64,000 nt of DNA from Bacteroidia bacterium (GCA_025358025.1 JANYKW010000174.1:1-64000); one strand, 5' to 3'; counted from the stretch's first letter, positions 25,681-35,137 are shown. Program-made: numbers and translations. Notes: generated from the letters alone by a model not told the origin.

Positions 25681-26373
25681 GTCCAACTGACTTTTGATCA
25701 GGGCGCCCCAAATCTTGTATCCCTCACGGTTAAGATGCAGGTGATCGTCTCTGAAAAGTTCATTCCGGGGTTCAGATTTTTCGTTTAAAAAGCTTTGAGC
25801 CGTTTCTATAAAATAAAGGTTCTTCTCTTTTTTGCACATAGCCTTCAGGTTTGCATTGTTTTGCTGAATCTCAGGCCATTTTTTCCAGCGACTCTGACAT
25901 GGGGTAACCTCAACGATAAAGACGGGTTGTTTCTTGTATTTTGCCCTTATGATTTTGACAATCCCGCGGTAGTTCTCAGTACTTTGTTCGGTTGTGAGGT
26001 CGTCGGATGATCCGGTAATATCATTGCCAATAAAAATGACCACCGCACGGAATTGGTGTGGATAAGCTATTTGCCGGATGTATTGCAAAACAGCCGGCGA
26101 ATTGGATCCTCCAAACCCTCTTTGAATGATGGGATATGGTGCCATCTCTTCTTTTATTGTACTCCACAGCCGGATGCTGGAACTTCCCGTGAAGAGGATT
26201 GACTGTTCGGAATACTTTTCTGTCTGATTAAGTTTGTCAAAAGCAGCAATTTCACCTTCCCATTTGTTTCCTGCATTGGTCTGAGCTTTTGATGCAGTAC
26301 ATGCGGCAAACAAAAGCAGTGAGACGAATAAAACCGTCCTGAAATTTTTCAGACGGATAGGATTTTTTATCAT
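25654..26373 (-). CDS. SGNH/GDSL hydrolase lipoprotein
   Basis: A 239-residue SGNH-fold esterase-type protein with a lipoprotein signal (LFVSLLLFAACTASKA, lipobox Cys about 25). Block I reads ILFTGSSSIRLW, in place of the canonical GDS, block III has the IGNDI motif, and the catalytic Asp-His pair is in DDHLHLNREGY. It probably deacylates an envelope or extracellular carbohydrate or lipid. ATG 26373 was chosen because it gives a clean signal peptide and avoids overlapping rimO. The C-terminus is encoded by the AGCT repeat, so its natural end may have been altered. Confidence 0.85.
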   Translation of the reverse strand: MIKNPIRLKNFRTVLFVSLLLFAACTASKAQTNAGNKWEGEIAAFDKLNQTEKYSEQSILFTGSSSIRLWSTIKEEMAPYPIIQRGFGGSNSPAVLQYIRQIAYPHQFRAVVIFIGNDITGSSDDLTTEQSTENYRGIVKIIRAKYKKQPVFIVEVTPCQSRWKKWPEIQQNNANLKAMCKKEKNLYFIETAQSFLNEKSEPRNELFRDDHLHLNREGYKIWGALIKSQLDLKLKAVSY

Positions 26374-26407
26374 AATTTCAATTTTTTGTGGAGGCAAAGT
26401 AAGGAAA

Positions 26408-27697
26408 TTATACGATATCGCCATAAAGGTCAAACTCTTCTGCCTCAGTAATTTTCACAAGATAAAACCCACCAATTCCCAGTCCTTTCGCACGGATCAG
26501 CACTTCGCCGTCCACTTCGGGTGAGTCGAACTCGGTTCGGCCAACAAAAAAATCCTCCTCCTTTCGGTCGATAACAACTTTCATGACAGTTCCGATTTTC
26601 TGCTGATTGATCTCCAGGGCGATCTCCTGCTGAATGGCCATGATCTCTTCGGCTCGTGCCTGTTTGACCTCCGAAGGAATGGTATCTTCATAAGTTTCGC
26701 CCGCGAAAGTATCTTCTTCATGAGAGTAGGGGAATACCCCCAGACGTTCGAACCGCATCTCCCTGACAAATTGTTTCAGTTCCTCAAAATCTTCTTCCGT
26801 TTCGCCGGGATGTCCAACCAGCAGGGTCGTACGGAGGTGAATGCCCGGCACCTCTTTCCTGATTCTGTGAATCAGAGCAATGGTCTCTTTTTTGGTGATA
26901 TTGCGACGCATCAGCCTTAGCAAATTGTCACTGCAGTGTTGCAAAGCGATATCCAGGTAACCAGCCACATTTTTATTGTCACGTATAGCTGGCAGCAAAT
27001 TGAAGGGGAATTTCGCCGGATAGGCATAATGCAGTTTGATCCACTCAATTCCCGGAATGGCAGCCAGCTTTTGTAATAGCTCGGCAAGCTTTTGTTCTTT
27101 ATAAAGATCAACTCCATAGAAGGAGAGATCCTGCGCAATAACCAGAAGCTCTTTGACACCTTTTGCTGCCAGGGCTGTCGCCTCCAAAACAAGATCTTCC
27201 ATCGGAATCGATTGATGTTTACCCGTCATTCGGGGGATGGCACAATAAGAACACTGCCTGTTGCATCCTTCCGAAATTTTCAGATAAGCGTAGTGGGAGG
27301 GAGTTGTCTGGTATCGCTGGCGTGAGAGGCTCATGCGGTATTCGGCCTTGAGATCTTCGACCATCTTTTTTACCTGAAATTTCCCATAGAATCCATCTAC
27401 TTCAGGTATTTCCTTCATTAGATCATCTTTATATCTTTCAGATAAACAGCCAAATACAAAAATTTTATCAATTTCTCCCCTATTTTTGCCATCCACAAAC
27501 TCAAGAATGGAATTGATCGACTCTTCCTTGGCATCGAGGATAAATCCACAAGTGTTTATTGCAACCAAACGGGCATCTGAAACACTTCCGTCATGTATAA
27601 CCTGGTAGCCGTTGGCAGCCATTTGTGACAGGAATAACTCTGAATCTACCAGATTCTTTGAGCAACCCAGGGTAACTACATTGATTGTTTTAGACAT
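26408..27697 (-). CDS. rimO: Ribosomal protein S12 methylthiotransferase
   Basis: A 429-residue radical-SAM enzyme that adds a methylthio group to the conserved aspartate of ribosomal protein S12. It shows the N-terminal UPF0004 domain with cysteines in TLGCSKNLVDSE, NTCGF and FGCLSE, the radical-SAM triad CNRQCSYC (about 147-154) and a C-terminal TRAM domain ending EFDLYGDIV. Synteny with ftsY, DUF4295, rpmG and rpmB is the standard Bacteroidota arrangement. Confidence 0.95.
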   Translation of the reverse strand: MSKTINVVTLGCSKNLVDSELFLSQMAANGYQVIHDGSVSDARLVAINTCGFILDAKEESINSILEFVDGKNRGEIDKIFVFGCLSERYKDDLMKEIPEVDGFYGKFQVKKMVEDLKAEYRMSLSRQRYQTTPSHYAYLKISEGCNRQCSYCAIPRMTGKHQSIPMEDLVLEATALAAKGVKELLVIAQDLSFYGVDLYKEQKLAELLQKLAAIPGIEWIKLHYAYPAKFPFNLLPAIRDNKNVAGYLDIALQHCSDNLLRLMRRNITKKETIALIHRIRKEVPGIHLRTTLLVGHPGETEEDFEELKQFVREMRFERLGVFPYSHEEDTFAGETYEDTIPSEVKQARAEEIMAIQQEIALEINQQKIGTVMKVVIDRKEEDFFVGRTEFDSPEVDGEVLIRAKGLGIGGFYLVKITEAEEFDLYGDIV

Positions 27698-27827
27698 GAT
27701 TTAGGAGCGAATTGGAAAATATGAAAATTGGAAAATGTACCAATGGGATGTTTAGGGGATGTCCATGTGGCTGCCCTTCCGGGTCCTGAGTCTGTCGAAT
27801 GGTCTTATTCAGAGAGGTAAAGCCTTG

Positions 27828-28775
27828 TTATTTAAAGAGGGAATCCACAAATTCTGTTCGCCGGAAAATTTGAAGATCATCCAGTCCTTCTCCGATTCCG
27901 ATGTATTTGACAGGGATCCTGAACTGATCAGAGATACCAATCACGACCCCACCTTTGGCCGTGCCATCCAGTTTGGTGAGTGCAAGGGCTGTAACTTCAG
28001 TAGCCAGGGTAAATTGTTTAGCCTGTTCGAAGGCATTTTGCCCGGTTGAGCCGTCAAGTACCAGCAATACTTCGTCCGGTGCATCCGGAAATACTTTTTG
28101 CATCACTTTTTTTACCTTCGACAGCTCGTTCATCAGGTTGATTTTGTTGTGGAGCCGGCCAGCCGTATCGATGATTACAACATCAGTGCCTGTTGCCTTC
28201 GCGGAAAGAAGTGTATCATAGGCCACAGAAGCAGGGTCTGAACCCATTTGTTGCCGGATGATGGGAACTTCCACACGGTCGGCCCATATCTGAAGCTGTT
28301 CAATGGCTGCAGCACGGAATGTATCTGCTGCACCAAGGATCACGGTTTTACCGGCAGCCTTAAACTGGTAAGCCAGTTTCCCAATGGTGGTGGTTTTGCC
28401 AACACCATTTACTCCGACAACTAGTATTACATAGGGATTTGCTGACTTTGGAAGATCAAAGTCAGCTGCTTCTATAGAGTTGTTTTCGGCCAAAAGGGCG
28501 GCAATCTCACTACGCAGGATGCCGTTCAGCTCAGAAGTGCCGACATATTTGTCACGTAGCACCCGTTTTTCGATACGTTCAATTATTTTAAGCGTTGTAT
28601 TGACGCCTACATCCGACGAAATAAGAATCTCCTCCAGACTGTCGAGTACTTCATCATCAACCTTTGTTTTGCCAATGACAGCACGTGAAAGCTTTGAGAA
28701 AACACTCTCTTTTGTTTTTTCGAGCCCTTTATCAAGACTCTCTTTTTTTGATTTTGTAAAGCTGAAGATACCCAT
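27828..28775 (-). CDS. ftsY: Signal recognition particle receptor FtsY
   Basis: A 315-residue SRP-receptor GTPase that docks ribosome-nascent chain complexes at the membrane. The NG domain is complete, with the P-loop GVNGVGKTTTIG (about 122-133), the DTAGR motif and TKLDGTAKGG near the C-terminus. The N-terminal acidic A domain is essentially absent; a short Lys-rich helix (FSFTKSKKESLDKGLEK) may take over membrane contact, as in other Bacteroidota. It lies between DUF4295 and rimO. Confidence 0.96.
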   Translation of the reverse strand: MGIFSFTKSKKESLDKGLEKTKESVFSKLSRAVIGKTKVDDEVLDSLEEILISSDVGVNTTLKIIERIEKRVLRDKYVGTSELNGILRSEIAALLAENNSIEAADFDLPKSANPYVILVVGVNGVGKTTTIGKLAYQFKAAGKTVILGAADTFRAAAIEQLQIWADRVEVPIIRQQMGSDPASVAYDTLLSAKATGTDVVIIDTAGRLHNKINLMNELSKVKKVMQKVFPDAPDEVLLVLDGSTGQNAFEQAKQFTLATEVTALALTKLDGTAKGGVVIGISDQFRIPVKYIGIGEGLDDLQIFRRTEFVDSLFK

Positions 28776-28847
28776 GGCTCAAAAGTAAAAAAAGAAAGCT
28801 CTCATCAAACCTGACGAAAGCTTACTTTAAATTTTTTAAAGTATGAA

Positions 28848-29003
28848 CTACTTTTTGGCGAAATAATCTTTGACCATTTCGTTGGGAACAATCTCCTCAA
28901 CAAACGTATAGGCACCGGATTTTTCCGATTTAACCATTCTGATAACCTTGGAATATGCTTTCCCGGCACCTTTCTGAAGTGATGCAACTACTTTCTTTGC
29001 CAT
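28848..29003 (-). CDS. DUF4295 family small protein
   Basis: A 51-residue Lys-rich protein beginning MAKKVVASLQKGAGK and ending MVKDYFAKK, the Bacteroidota-specific DUF4295 family always found directly after rpmG. Its size, charge and position suggest a ribosome-associated role, but none is proven. Its start is 7 bp downstream of the rpmG stop. Confidence 0.9.
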   Translation of the reverse strand: MAKKVVASLQKGAGKAYSKVIRMVKSEKSGAYTFVEEIVPNEMVKDYFAKK

Positions 29004-29010
29004 AGCTCAA

Positions 29011-29193
29011 TTATTTTATTTCGCGGTGTACGGTTATACGCTTCAAAATTGGATTGTATTTTTTCAGTTCGAGGCGTTCCGGAGTATTTTTCCGATTCTT
29101 TTTTGTTACATATCTTGAGGTACCTGGAAGACCGCTCGCTTTGTGCTCGGTACATTCCAGGATAATCTGCTGTCTGCCAGTTTTCTTAGCCAT
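29011..29193 (-). CDS. rpmG: 50S ribosomal protein L33
   Basis: A 60-residue ribosomal protein of the cysteine-poor L33 type: it opens [18 protein letters not shown] and ends [11 protein letters not shown], with one Cys and no zinc-binding CxxC pairs. It is 13 bp downstream of rpmB in the usual Bacteroidota order. Confidence 0.95.
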   Translation of the reverse strand: MAKKTGRQQIILECTEHKASGLPGTSRYVTKKNRKNTPERLELKKYNPILKRITVHREIK

Positions 29194-29206
29194 TGTTCAG
29201 TACGTA

Positions 29207-29449
29207 TTAATAATTTTCAATAAAGCCCTTTGTTTTCGCCTCTTTCAAGGTAACGTTCAGGCCATTTTTATTTATTGTTCTCAACCCGGCGGCTGATACA
29301 TTCAGTTTGATCCAACGGTCTTCTTCCGGCAGATAAAACCTTTTGGTGAAAATGTTCACCATGAATTTTCTTTTGGTTCTCCGTTTTGAATGGGAAACGT
29401 TGTTCCCAACCATAACTTTTTTACCTGTAATCTGACAAACTCTAGACAT
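29207..29449 (-). CDS. rpmB: 50S ribosomal protein L28
   Basis: An 80-residue ribosomal protein with the family opening [20 protein letters not shown] and the segment [10 protein letters not shown]. It heads the rpmB-rpmG-DUF4295-ftsY-rimO operon behind a well-formed promoter at 29496-29527. Confidence 0.96.
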   Translation of the reverse strand: MSRVCQITGKKVMVGNNVSHSKRRTKRKFMVNIFTKRFYLPEEDRWIKLNVSAAGLRTINKNGLNVTLKEAKTKGFIENY

Positions 29450-29495
29450 TATGCGTATTTTTTAAACTTCTGTCCTACTTTTTTTAAACAGTGTG

Positions 29496-29527
29496 CAAAG
29501 TAACGACTTTTTGTTTTAATAATCAAA
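29496..29527 (-). promoter_or_regulatory. Promoter of the rpmB operon
   Basis: On the minus strand TTTG (29527-29524), a 20-nt spacer and TTACTTTG (29503-29496) match the Bacteroidota consensus with a single mismatch in the -7 box. The predicted start is about 40 nt before rpmB. Confidence 0.65.
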
Positions 29528-29584
29528 CAATGACCAACATTTTATTCCAAGTTTTTTTGGTTCCGGAATAAATCTCTTTTTAGT

Positions 29585-29592
29585 TACATTTG
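29585..29592 (+). promoter_or_regulatory. Candidate -7 box (TACATTTG) of the CPBP protease gene
   Basis: The octamer matches TAnnTTTG. A TTTG at 29556-29559 lies 25 nt upstream, slightly too far for a standard -33 box. The element overlaps the TTG at 29590, so translation is more likely to begin at GTG 29614. Confidence 0.45.
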
Positions 29593-29613
29593 AATGGATT
29601 TCATTCAGTAAAT

Positions 29614-30432
29614 GTGGAACAAAAAACAGTAAAATATTATCCGACTTTTTGGCAGGCAGTGAACCTGATTGTCCTCTATATATTTTTGCAGTCACTCATT
29701 GATTTTCCACTTGCACTCTACGATTATCAGTATGGAACAGACTGGTTGAGAGAGCCTTGGCTAAAACTTCCTGTCTTTTTCGGAACTACCTTTGTAATTC
29801 TTTTTCTGGGAACCAGGCTCTCCGGCTTGCCCTTCAGGGAGATCTTTCCCCTGAAATCTTTTCGTTGGCCTGTAATGCCCCTGGTGTTCCTGTTACTGGT
29901 TTCGCTTCAGTTTTTCATGAATGAGATAACAGTTCATGTAGAAAAGGCACTTCCTCCTCCAGGTTGGTTTCTGGAATTGTTTGAAAGGTTGTTTGAATCC
30001 GATTTTGGGATATGGGGAGGTATTCTGAGAGTTGTAGTGCTGGCACCCATCGTTGAAGAGCTAATATTCAGAGGGGTTATCTTCTCCGGATTTCAAAGGA
30101 TTTATCCTGTTTTCTGGGCTATCTTATTTTCTGCCTTGTTGTTCGCGCTCTTTCATCTCAATCCATGGCAACTCATGCCTACTTTTCTGCTGGGGCTTAT
30201 GGTTGGTTATATCCGGTGGCGTACCGGCTCGCTGCTGGCAGCCATATTCACCCATGCACTGCACAACGGAATGATCTTTTTATCTGTGGTGAACCAGGAT
30301 ATTTTCAATAAATTGAGCTGGATGCAGGTTGGAAAAATAAATAATTTTGTGTTGCATCTGATTATGCTGGGATCTTGTTTTGTTGCTCTGTACTATGTCA
30401 CGAAAGGGAAAGCCACAAAAGGGAATATGTAA
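29614..30432 (+). CDS. CPBP-family intramembrane metalloprotease
   Basis: A 272-residue polytopic membrane protein with the CPBP (CAAX protease and bacteriocin-processing) glutamyl-protease motifs: EELIFRG (catalytic Glu pair plus Arg), FALFHLNP (zinc-type His) and HALHNG in consecutive helices. Such proteins cleave membrane-embedded substrates or modify prenylated proteins; the substrate is unknown. GTG 29614 was preferred over the TTG at 29590 because the latter overlaps the -7 box. It is transcribed divergently from rpmB. Confidence 0.85.
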   Translation: MEQKTVKYYPTFWQAVNLIVLYIFLQSLIDFPLALYDYQYGTDWLREPWLKLPVFFGTTFVILFLGTRLSGLPFREIFPLKSFRWPVMPLVFLLLVSLQFFMNEITVHVEKALPPPGWFLELFERLFESDFGIWGGILRVVVLAPIVEELIFRGVIFSGFQRIYPVFWAILFSALLFALFHLNPWQLMPTFLLGLMVGYIRWRTGSLLAAIFTHALHNGMIFLSVVNQDIFNKLSWMQVGKINNFVLHLIMLGSCFVALYYVTKGKATKGNM

Positions 30433-30436
30433 GGCA

Positions 30437-30880
30437 TTAATTATCATTTGCCAATAACAGGTCCTCCTGCCTGAACCTGTGATCACACTGCAAAAGGATA
30501 AATTCATCCGGTTATTTGGAGAGATTGCCGTCTTCCACCTTTATTTTCCACTCCTCAAATGTTACCGTATATTGTTTCTGATCCGGAGCACCGGATGCAA
30601 GTCACAGATCCACTGCTTTTTCGATTCCCGGAATATCATTGGTTTGACGTTTGATGATCCATTTCTTTCCTTCCAGTCCACCTTGTTCCAAACCATCAAA
30701 CCTATTTTCGAAAATTCGTGTATTGACAAATCCAAGTCCAATATGCATACGGACACCCCCGCAAGCCCTCAGTTCTGACCGGGCAAACTCACAATCGCCG
30801 GCAAATTCATAAGTCATCGCGATACAGCCCGGGGTTGGATCATAATAATGTGGTAGTTTCTGAAATTTTCCTTTGCCCCC
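30437..30880 (-). pseudogene. Relic of an unrecognised gene with in-frame stops
   Basis: One minus-strand frame reads like coding sequence (LPHYYDPTPGCIA, then FAGDCEFARSELRACGG and WIIKRQTNDIPGIEKAVDL) but is interrupted by TGA (30604-30602), continues as LASGAPDQKQYTVTFEEWKI, meets TAA (30514-30512) and ends with TAA at 30439. Upstream it is closed by another TGA (30883-30881), with no start codon before the coding-like part. I do not recognise the family. The pattern fits the 3' part of a truncated, decaying gene. A GC-rich inverted repeat lies about 20 bp beyond its broken 5' end. Confidence 0.45.
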
Positions 30881-30899
30881 TCAAAGATAAGTCCGCAGA

Positions 30900-30949
30900 A
30901 CCCCGGGGGATGTCTGCCTGGACTGAAAAAATGCAGCTATCCCCGGGGT
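30900..30949. repeat. CCCCGGGG-centred imperfect inverted repeat
   Basis: The left arm 30900-30917 (ACCCCGGGGG, ATGTCTGC) pairs with the right arm 30933-30949 (GCAGCTATCC, CCGGGGT) with one bulge and two mismatches around a 15-nt loop. It is far richer in G and C than its surroundings. There is no T tract, so it is not a simple terminator; it may be a REP-like or insertion-scar sequence. The remaining 30950-31120 is AT-rich with no gene. Confidence 0.7.
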
Positions 30950-31123
30950 ACTTAACCGGCAATTGTCTTCACTGTCCGGCTAATAATTTATCGTATTGGT
31001 GAAATTTTGATTTGTTAACGATTTTCCTGGTACATCCTGCAGCTTGAAGTATAATTATCATTGAATAGTTGCCTAAAAAAATGTATTATTGTGTTAATTA
31101 AATTTTAGCACAATTTAACTGGC

Positions 31124-31148
31124 TGTTATATAACACCATATACATTTG
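31124..31148 (+). promoter_or_regulatory. -7 box TACATTTG with an adjacent 12-bp palindrome
   Basis: TACATTTG (31141-31148) matches the TAnnTTTG consensus 62 bp upstream of the T9SS metallophosphatase start. TGTTATATAACA (31124-31135) is a perfect palindrome ending 5 bp before it, in the spacer region where a repressor could bind. No -33 TTTG is present, consistent with a regulated promoter. Confidence 0.45.
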
Positions 31149-31210
31149 TTTTTAAGTCACCGCCAATAGCAACTGCAACCAACGAATCCAAGCATCCTAA
31201 ACTGCATAAA

Positions 31211-34200
31211 ATGCCTTTCCTGTTCAGAATTATTTTAACCGTTTTTTTGGTCTTAATTTTTTTGACATCTCAGCCTGCCAAAGCACAATCTGGTCTCAGT
31301 TTGAGCGGTAATTATAGTTACGTCACATTTGGTGCTGCTACTCAAGAACTTGGAGCATCGTCTTTTACACTTGAAGCATGGATTAATAAAACAGGACCGG
31401 GCGCTGCAACCGGAACCGGAACAGGGGGAATTACTGCAATACCTGTGATTACCAAGGGAAGGGGAGAAAGTGATACTCCTGCTCATTCCAACATGAACTA
31501 TTTTTTCGGCATTAACCAGAAAGGCAATCTGACTGCCGATTTCGAGGATAATATCAATGGAGGAAATCACCCCATAACCGGAACATCGGTGCTTTCCGAG
31601 AATGTCTGGTATCATATTGCGGCTACATATGATGGAACTACATGGAGATTATATTTAAACGGATCACTTGAAACAGAATTGCTGGCAGGTTCCTTTTCAC
31701 CGGAAAATTTAAGTATCCAACATGCATGCCTTGGAACAGCCATGAATTCAAATGGAACTGCCGATGGATTCTTCGCCGGGATATTAGATGAAATACGAAT
31801 TTGGAATTACGCCAGAACGCAAAATGAGATCTTTTCAAATATTAATTTACAGCTTTCCGGAACGCTGCCAGGCTTGCTCGCCAGGTATGGATTGAATGAG
31901 GGTGCAGGAACAGTAGTAAGAAGTACAGCGGGCAAAAAGGTCGACGGAACAATAATAGGTAACAGCTTTTCCTGGATTGCGGGAGTACCTGTATTTAAAT
32001 ATTACCCTCCCGGCACACCAGCAATAGTTATGCCTGCCAATGATGTAACCATTGATTCGACATCGGCCTCACTGGGTGTTAGTGTCACTGATCCTGATAG
32101 GGGCAATCTGACAGTAAATTTCTACGGAAGACCAAAAATTGCCGCGGCCAATCCATTTTCACTTATCGTACTGCCTGATGCTCAGTATTACACATCCGGA
32201 GGCGGGGAACGGCCTGCCATTTTTACTGCCCAGACACAATGGTGCGTCGACAATAAGACCATACGGAATATCAAGTATGTAAGTCAGGTTGGTGACATCA
32301 CCGATGATAACTCCATAAGCTCGTGGAATAATGCCAATGCATCGATGAGTCTCCTGGATGCCACCTATCCCGGCATTCCTTATGGAATTGTCCTTGGAAA
32401 CCATGATATGGTAACTATGCCATCGCTTTTGGATACTTATTTCCCTGCATCCCGGTTCGAAGGACGTTCCTACTACGGAGGTCATTACGGTACCAATAAT
32501 GAAAATCATTTCGGATTCTTCGATTCAGGGGGTCTGGAGTTCATCGTAATAAATCTTAGCAACGGAAGCCAGGTACCCGGAGCAAATGTGATTAGCTGGG
32601 CAGATAGCCTGTTGAAGAGGTATGCTTACAAGCGTGGCATCGTGGTAAACCATTCTGTTGTGTTCGAAGGCAATCCGGCCACATTCACCTATCCTGGTAG
32701 AACCATCTACAATGCACTAAAAAACAACGCGAACCTATTTATGATGCTTGGCGGGGATAATGAGGGAGAAGGCATTCGGGAGGATACCTATAACGGAAAC
32801 ACGGTATTCAGCCTGTTGGCTGACTACCAGGCCGAAGCCAACGGGGGAAACGGTTGGCTCCGGATCATCGAATTTGACCCGGCCAACAATTCAATTCATA
32901 TTTCGAGATACTCCCCCACGCTTGGTCAGTGGAAGACTGGTTCCGATAGTCAGTTCGACCTTCCGTATAACATGCAGTCAAATACATTTCAGTTGATCGG
33001 GACAAACATCATGGTGCCTTCCGGGTCAAAAACGAAAATGATATGGTCCGGACTTTCCGAAAAAAGCAGTTATGAATGGTTTGCAAAAGTCAGCAATGAT
33101 TTCAGTGCTGTTACCAGTCCAACCTGGTCTTTTAATACCGGAACTGTATCCAGAGCATTGGAACTGGGAGCATGTACAAAAACAGATATACTGTGTAACG
33201 GAGGCAACACAGGGTCAGTCGCTGCAGGACCGGTATACGGTTCAATAGGCACTGTGCACTATGCATGGAAAAATTCTGCCAATGAAATTGCAGGCACTAC
33301 TCCCTCATTGTCTGATCTGCCTGCCGGTACTTACGCGTTATCAGTTACTGACGATAGAAAATCACCTGTTACATGCACAATTACCATCAATGAGTTACCC
33401 GGCAATGCGGGAATCCTATCGGGCAAAGCGTTGCTGTGCGCCGGAGAACAAAACATAGCCTATTCTATCTCTTCCATTGAACAGGCTACCAACTATGTAT
33501 GGTCCCTTCCGGCAGGTGCCTCCATAGCTTCGGGTGAAGGAAGCCCCGGCATCACTGTCAACTATTCAAAGGAGGCCACTTCAGGTATAGTTTCAGTATA
33601 CGGAACCACCATTTGTGGCAATAGCAACATTTCCAATCTCCCGGTCGTAGTTAAACCATTGGTTGCATCAGCTGGAAACATTTCAGGACCTGCTTCTGTA
33701 TGCCAGAACTCAAAAGGTCTCAACTTCTCGGTAGCTCCAATGGCCAATGCAACAAGTTATACCTGGAGTGTCCCGGCAGGCGCAAAAATTGTTGCGGGTG
33801 CAAATACCAGTAGCATCGTTGTCGATCTTGACATGAATACCGTTTCCGGTCCGGTAACCGTATGTGGCAGCAACAGCTGCGGCAATAGCAACATCACCAG
33901 TTTGACCGTTGAAATCAAACCTTTAACTGGTGCCGCCGGACCAATCTCAGGACCGGCTGCTATTTGTCAGGGCTCAAAAGGTATAAACTTCCGTGTAGCC
34001 CCCATTGCCAATGCAATTAGCTACACCTGGAGTTTGCCTGCAGGTGCCATTATTACTTCCGGTGCCAATACAAACAGTATTGAAGCAGATCTTTCGATGG
34101 GTACTGTATCTGGTCAGGTATTAGTCTATGGATCTAATGGTTGCGGGCTGGGAACTGTGTCTCCGGCATTTAACCTGATTGTCCATCCGATTCCATCCAT

Positions 34201-34678
34201 ACCACTGATTGGTGCAGATGGTACTACATTGGTCAGTTCCGCTTCCAATGGTAACCAGTGGTACTTCTCAGAAACAAAAGCAGGGTTTGGAACGGAAATA
34301 GCAGGGGGAACAGGTAAAAATATCACCCCGTTACAAAATGGTTGGTACCGGACCCAGGTCACACTCCTGGGATGTATATCAGACGCTTCTAGTCCGCTCT
34401 ACCGCCTGAAACCTGGAGAAGAGAACAATTACTCCATTTATCCAGTGCCCAGCAACGGAGTATTTAACGTAAATATCATCACTGCCGATCAGGAGAAAAT
34501 AAACATACAGATCTTCAGTCAGACAGGTCAAAAAATCTATGAACAACCTGGAATAGATATCAATGGTGTATTCAGCCAGGAGGTCAACCTGAGGAATATT
34601 TCCACAGGAATTTATACGGTGATAATAAGAGATAAAGGGGGGAAAGCTGTGGCCAGGAAGATTTACATCAACAGGTAG
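31211..34678 (+). CDS. Secreted LamG-metallophosphatase protein with T9SS sorting domain
   Basis: An 1155-residue exported protein. Domains in order: signal peptide (1-25), LamG/concanavalin-like domain (about 28-250), calcineurin-like metallophosphatase (about 315-560; metal-binding LPDAQ at 321-325, GDITDD from 361, GNHD at 396-399, GGDNEGE), an Ig/fibronectin-like segment, a SprB-type repeat (about 655-725), three PKD-like repeats of about 85 residues (about 730-1000; recurring ISGPA, SYTWS and LPAGA) and a type A T9SS C-terminal sorting domain (about 1070-1155, YPVPSNGVFNV to RKIYINR). It is expected at the cell surface or released. The substrate is unknown; related secreted metallophosphatases act on nucleotides or phosphoesters. 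Confidence 0.88.
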   Translation: MPFLFRIILTVFLVLIFLTSQPAKAQSGLSLSGNYSYVTFGAATQELGASSFTLEAWINKTGPGAATGTGTGGITAIPVITKGRGESDTPAHSNMNYFFGINQKGNLTADFEDNINGGNHPITGTSVLSENVWYHIAATYDGTTWRLYLNGSLETELLAGSFSPENLSIQHACLGTAMNSNGTADGFFAGILDEIRIWNYARTQNEIFSNINLQLSGTLPGLLARYGLNEGAGTVVRSTAGKKVDGTIIGNSFSWIAGVPVFKYYPPGTPAIVMPANDVTIDSTSASLGVSVTDPDRGNLTVNFYGRPKIAAANPFSLIVLPDAQYYTSGGGERPAIFTAQTQWCVDNKTIRNIKYVSQVGDITDDNSISSWNNANASMSLLDATYPGIPYGIVLGNHDMVTMPSLLDTYFPASRFEGRSYYGGHYGTNNENHFGFFDSGGLEFIVINLSNGSQVPGANVISWADSLLKRYAYKRGIVVNHSVVFEGNPATFTYPGRTIYNALKNNANLFMMLGGDNEGEGIREDTYNGNTVFSLLADYQAEANGGNGWLRIIEFDPANNSIHISRYSPTLGQWKTGSDSQFDLPYNMQSNTFQLIGTNIMVPSGSKTKMIWSGLSEKSSYEWFAKVSNDFSAVTSPTWSFNTGTVSRALELGACTKTDILCNGGNTGSVAAGPVYGSIGTVHYAWKNSANEIAGTTPSLSDLPAGTYALSVTDDRKSPVTCTITINELPGNAGILSGKALLCAGEQNIAYSISSIEQATNYVWSLPAGASIASGEGSPGITVNYSKEATSGIVSVYGTTICGNSNISNLPVVVKPLVASAGNISGPASVCQNSKGLNFSVAPMANATSYTWSVPAGAKIVAGANTSSIVVDLDMNTVSGPVTVCGSNSCGNSNITSLTVEIKPLTGAAGPISGPAAICQGSKGINFRVAPIANAISYTWSLPAGAIITSGANTNSIEADLSMGTVSGQVLVYGSNGCGLGTVSPAFNLIVHPIPSIPLIGADGTTLVSSASNGNQWYFSETKAGFGTEIAGGTGKNITPLQNGWYRTQVTLLGCISDASSPLYRLKPGEENNYSIYPVPSNGVFNVNIITADQEKINIQIFSQTGQKIYEQPGIDINGVFSQEVNLRNISTGIYTVIIRDKGGKAVARKIYINR

Positions 34679-34714
34679 AAAAATTATTAAATCACTTTAA
34701 AATCAAATCGTATC

Positions 34715-35137
34715 CTATTTGTTATTTTTGAGATTAAGAAGAAACTCCTCACATCCAATCACTTCAATATCACTGAAATAAAAATCCTTCTGGTTTTCTG
34801 TAACAATACAATCACACCTGTGTTGAAGAGCAGAATAATACTCCATGCCATCCTCAAAGTCGTCTATTTGTCTGTTCTTTATGGCTTTAACTGTTATCTC
34901 TTCATCAATGGCAGTGATTCCAATATGATTGAGAAGCATTTCAATTTTTTCTTTGGCTACTTTTTTACCGCTTTTTTTACTTGAAAAATAGAACGCAATA
35001 GCCAGGCAAAGGGGAGATGTAAAGAGCGTTATGTGTTGTTTCCCCTGAAGGCTTAACAGACGCGATGACCACGTAAACAAAGGATATTCCCTGTTCAAAG
35101 TGGCAACGAGGATATTTGCATCCACAAAAAGTCTCAT
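34715..35137 (-). CDS. PIN-domain toxin
   Basis: A 140-residue PIN-domain RNase-like protein (RLFVDANILVATLNRE) with the acidic residues expected for metal binding: Asp near 5, Glu/Asp in TVKAIKNRQIDDFEDGMEYY and Asp in CDCIVTENQKDF. It overlaps the antitoxin gene by 4 nt and is translated after it. This arrangement defines a VapBC-like type II toxin-antitoxin module. Confidence 0.87.
   Translation of the reverse strand: MRLFVDANILVATLNREYPLFTWSSRLLSLQGKQHITLFTSPLCLAIAFYFSSKKSGKKVAKEKIEMLLNHIGITAIDEEITVKAIKNRQIDDFEDGMEYYSALQHRCDCIVTENQKDFYFSDIEVIGCEEFLLNLKNNK

Noticed and set aside
30602-30604. In-frame TGA as a possible selenocysteine codon
   Set aside because: No SECIS-like structure or known selenoprotein motif was seen, and further stops follow in the same frame, so decay is the simpler explanation.
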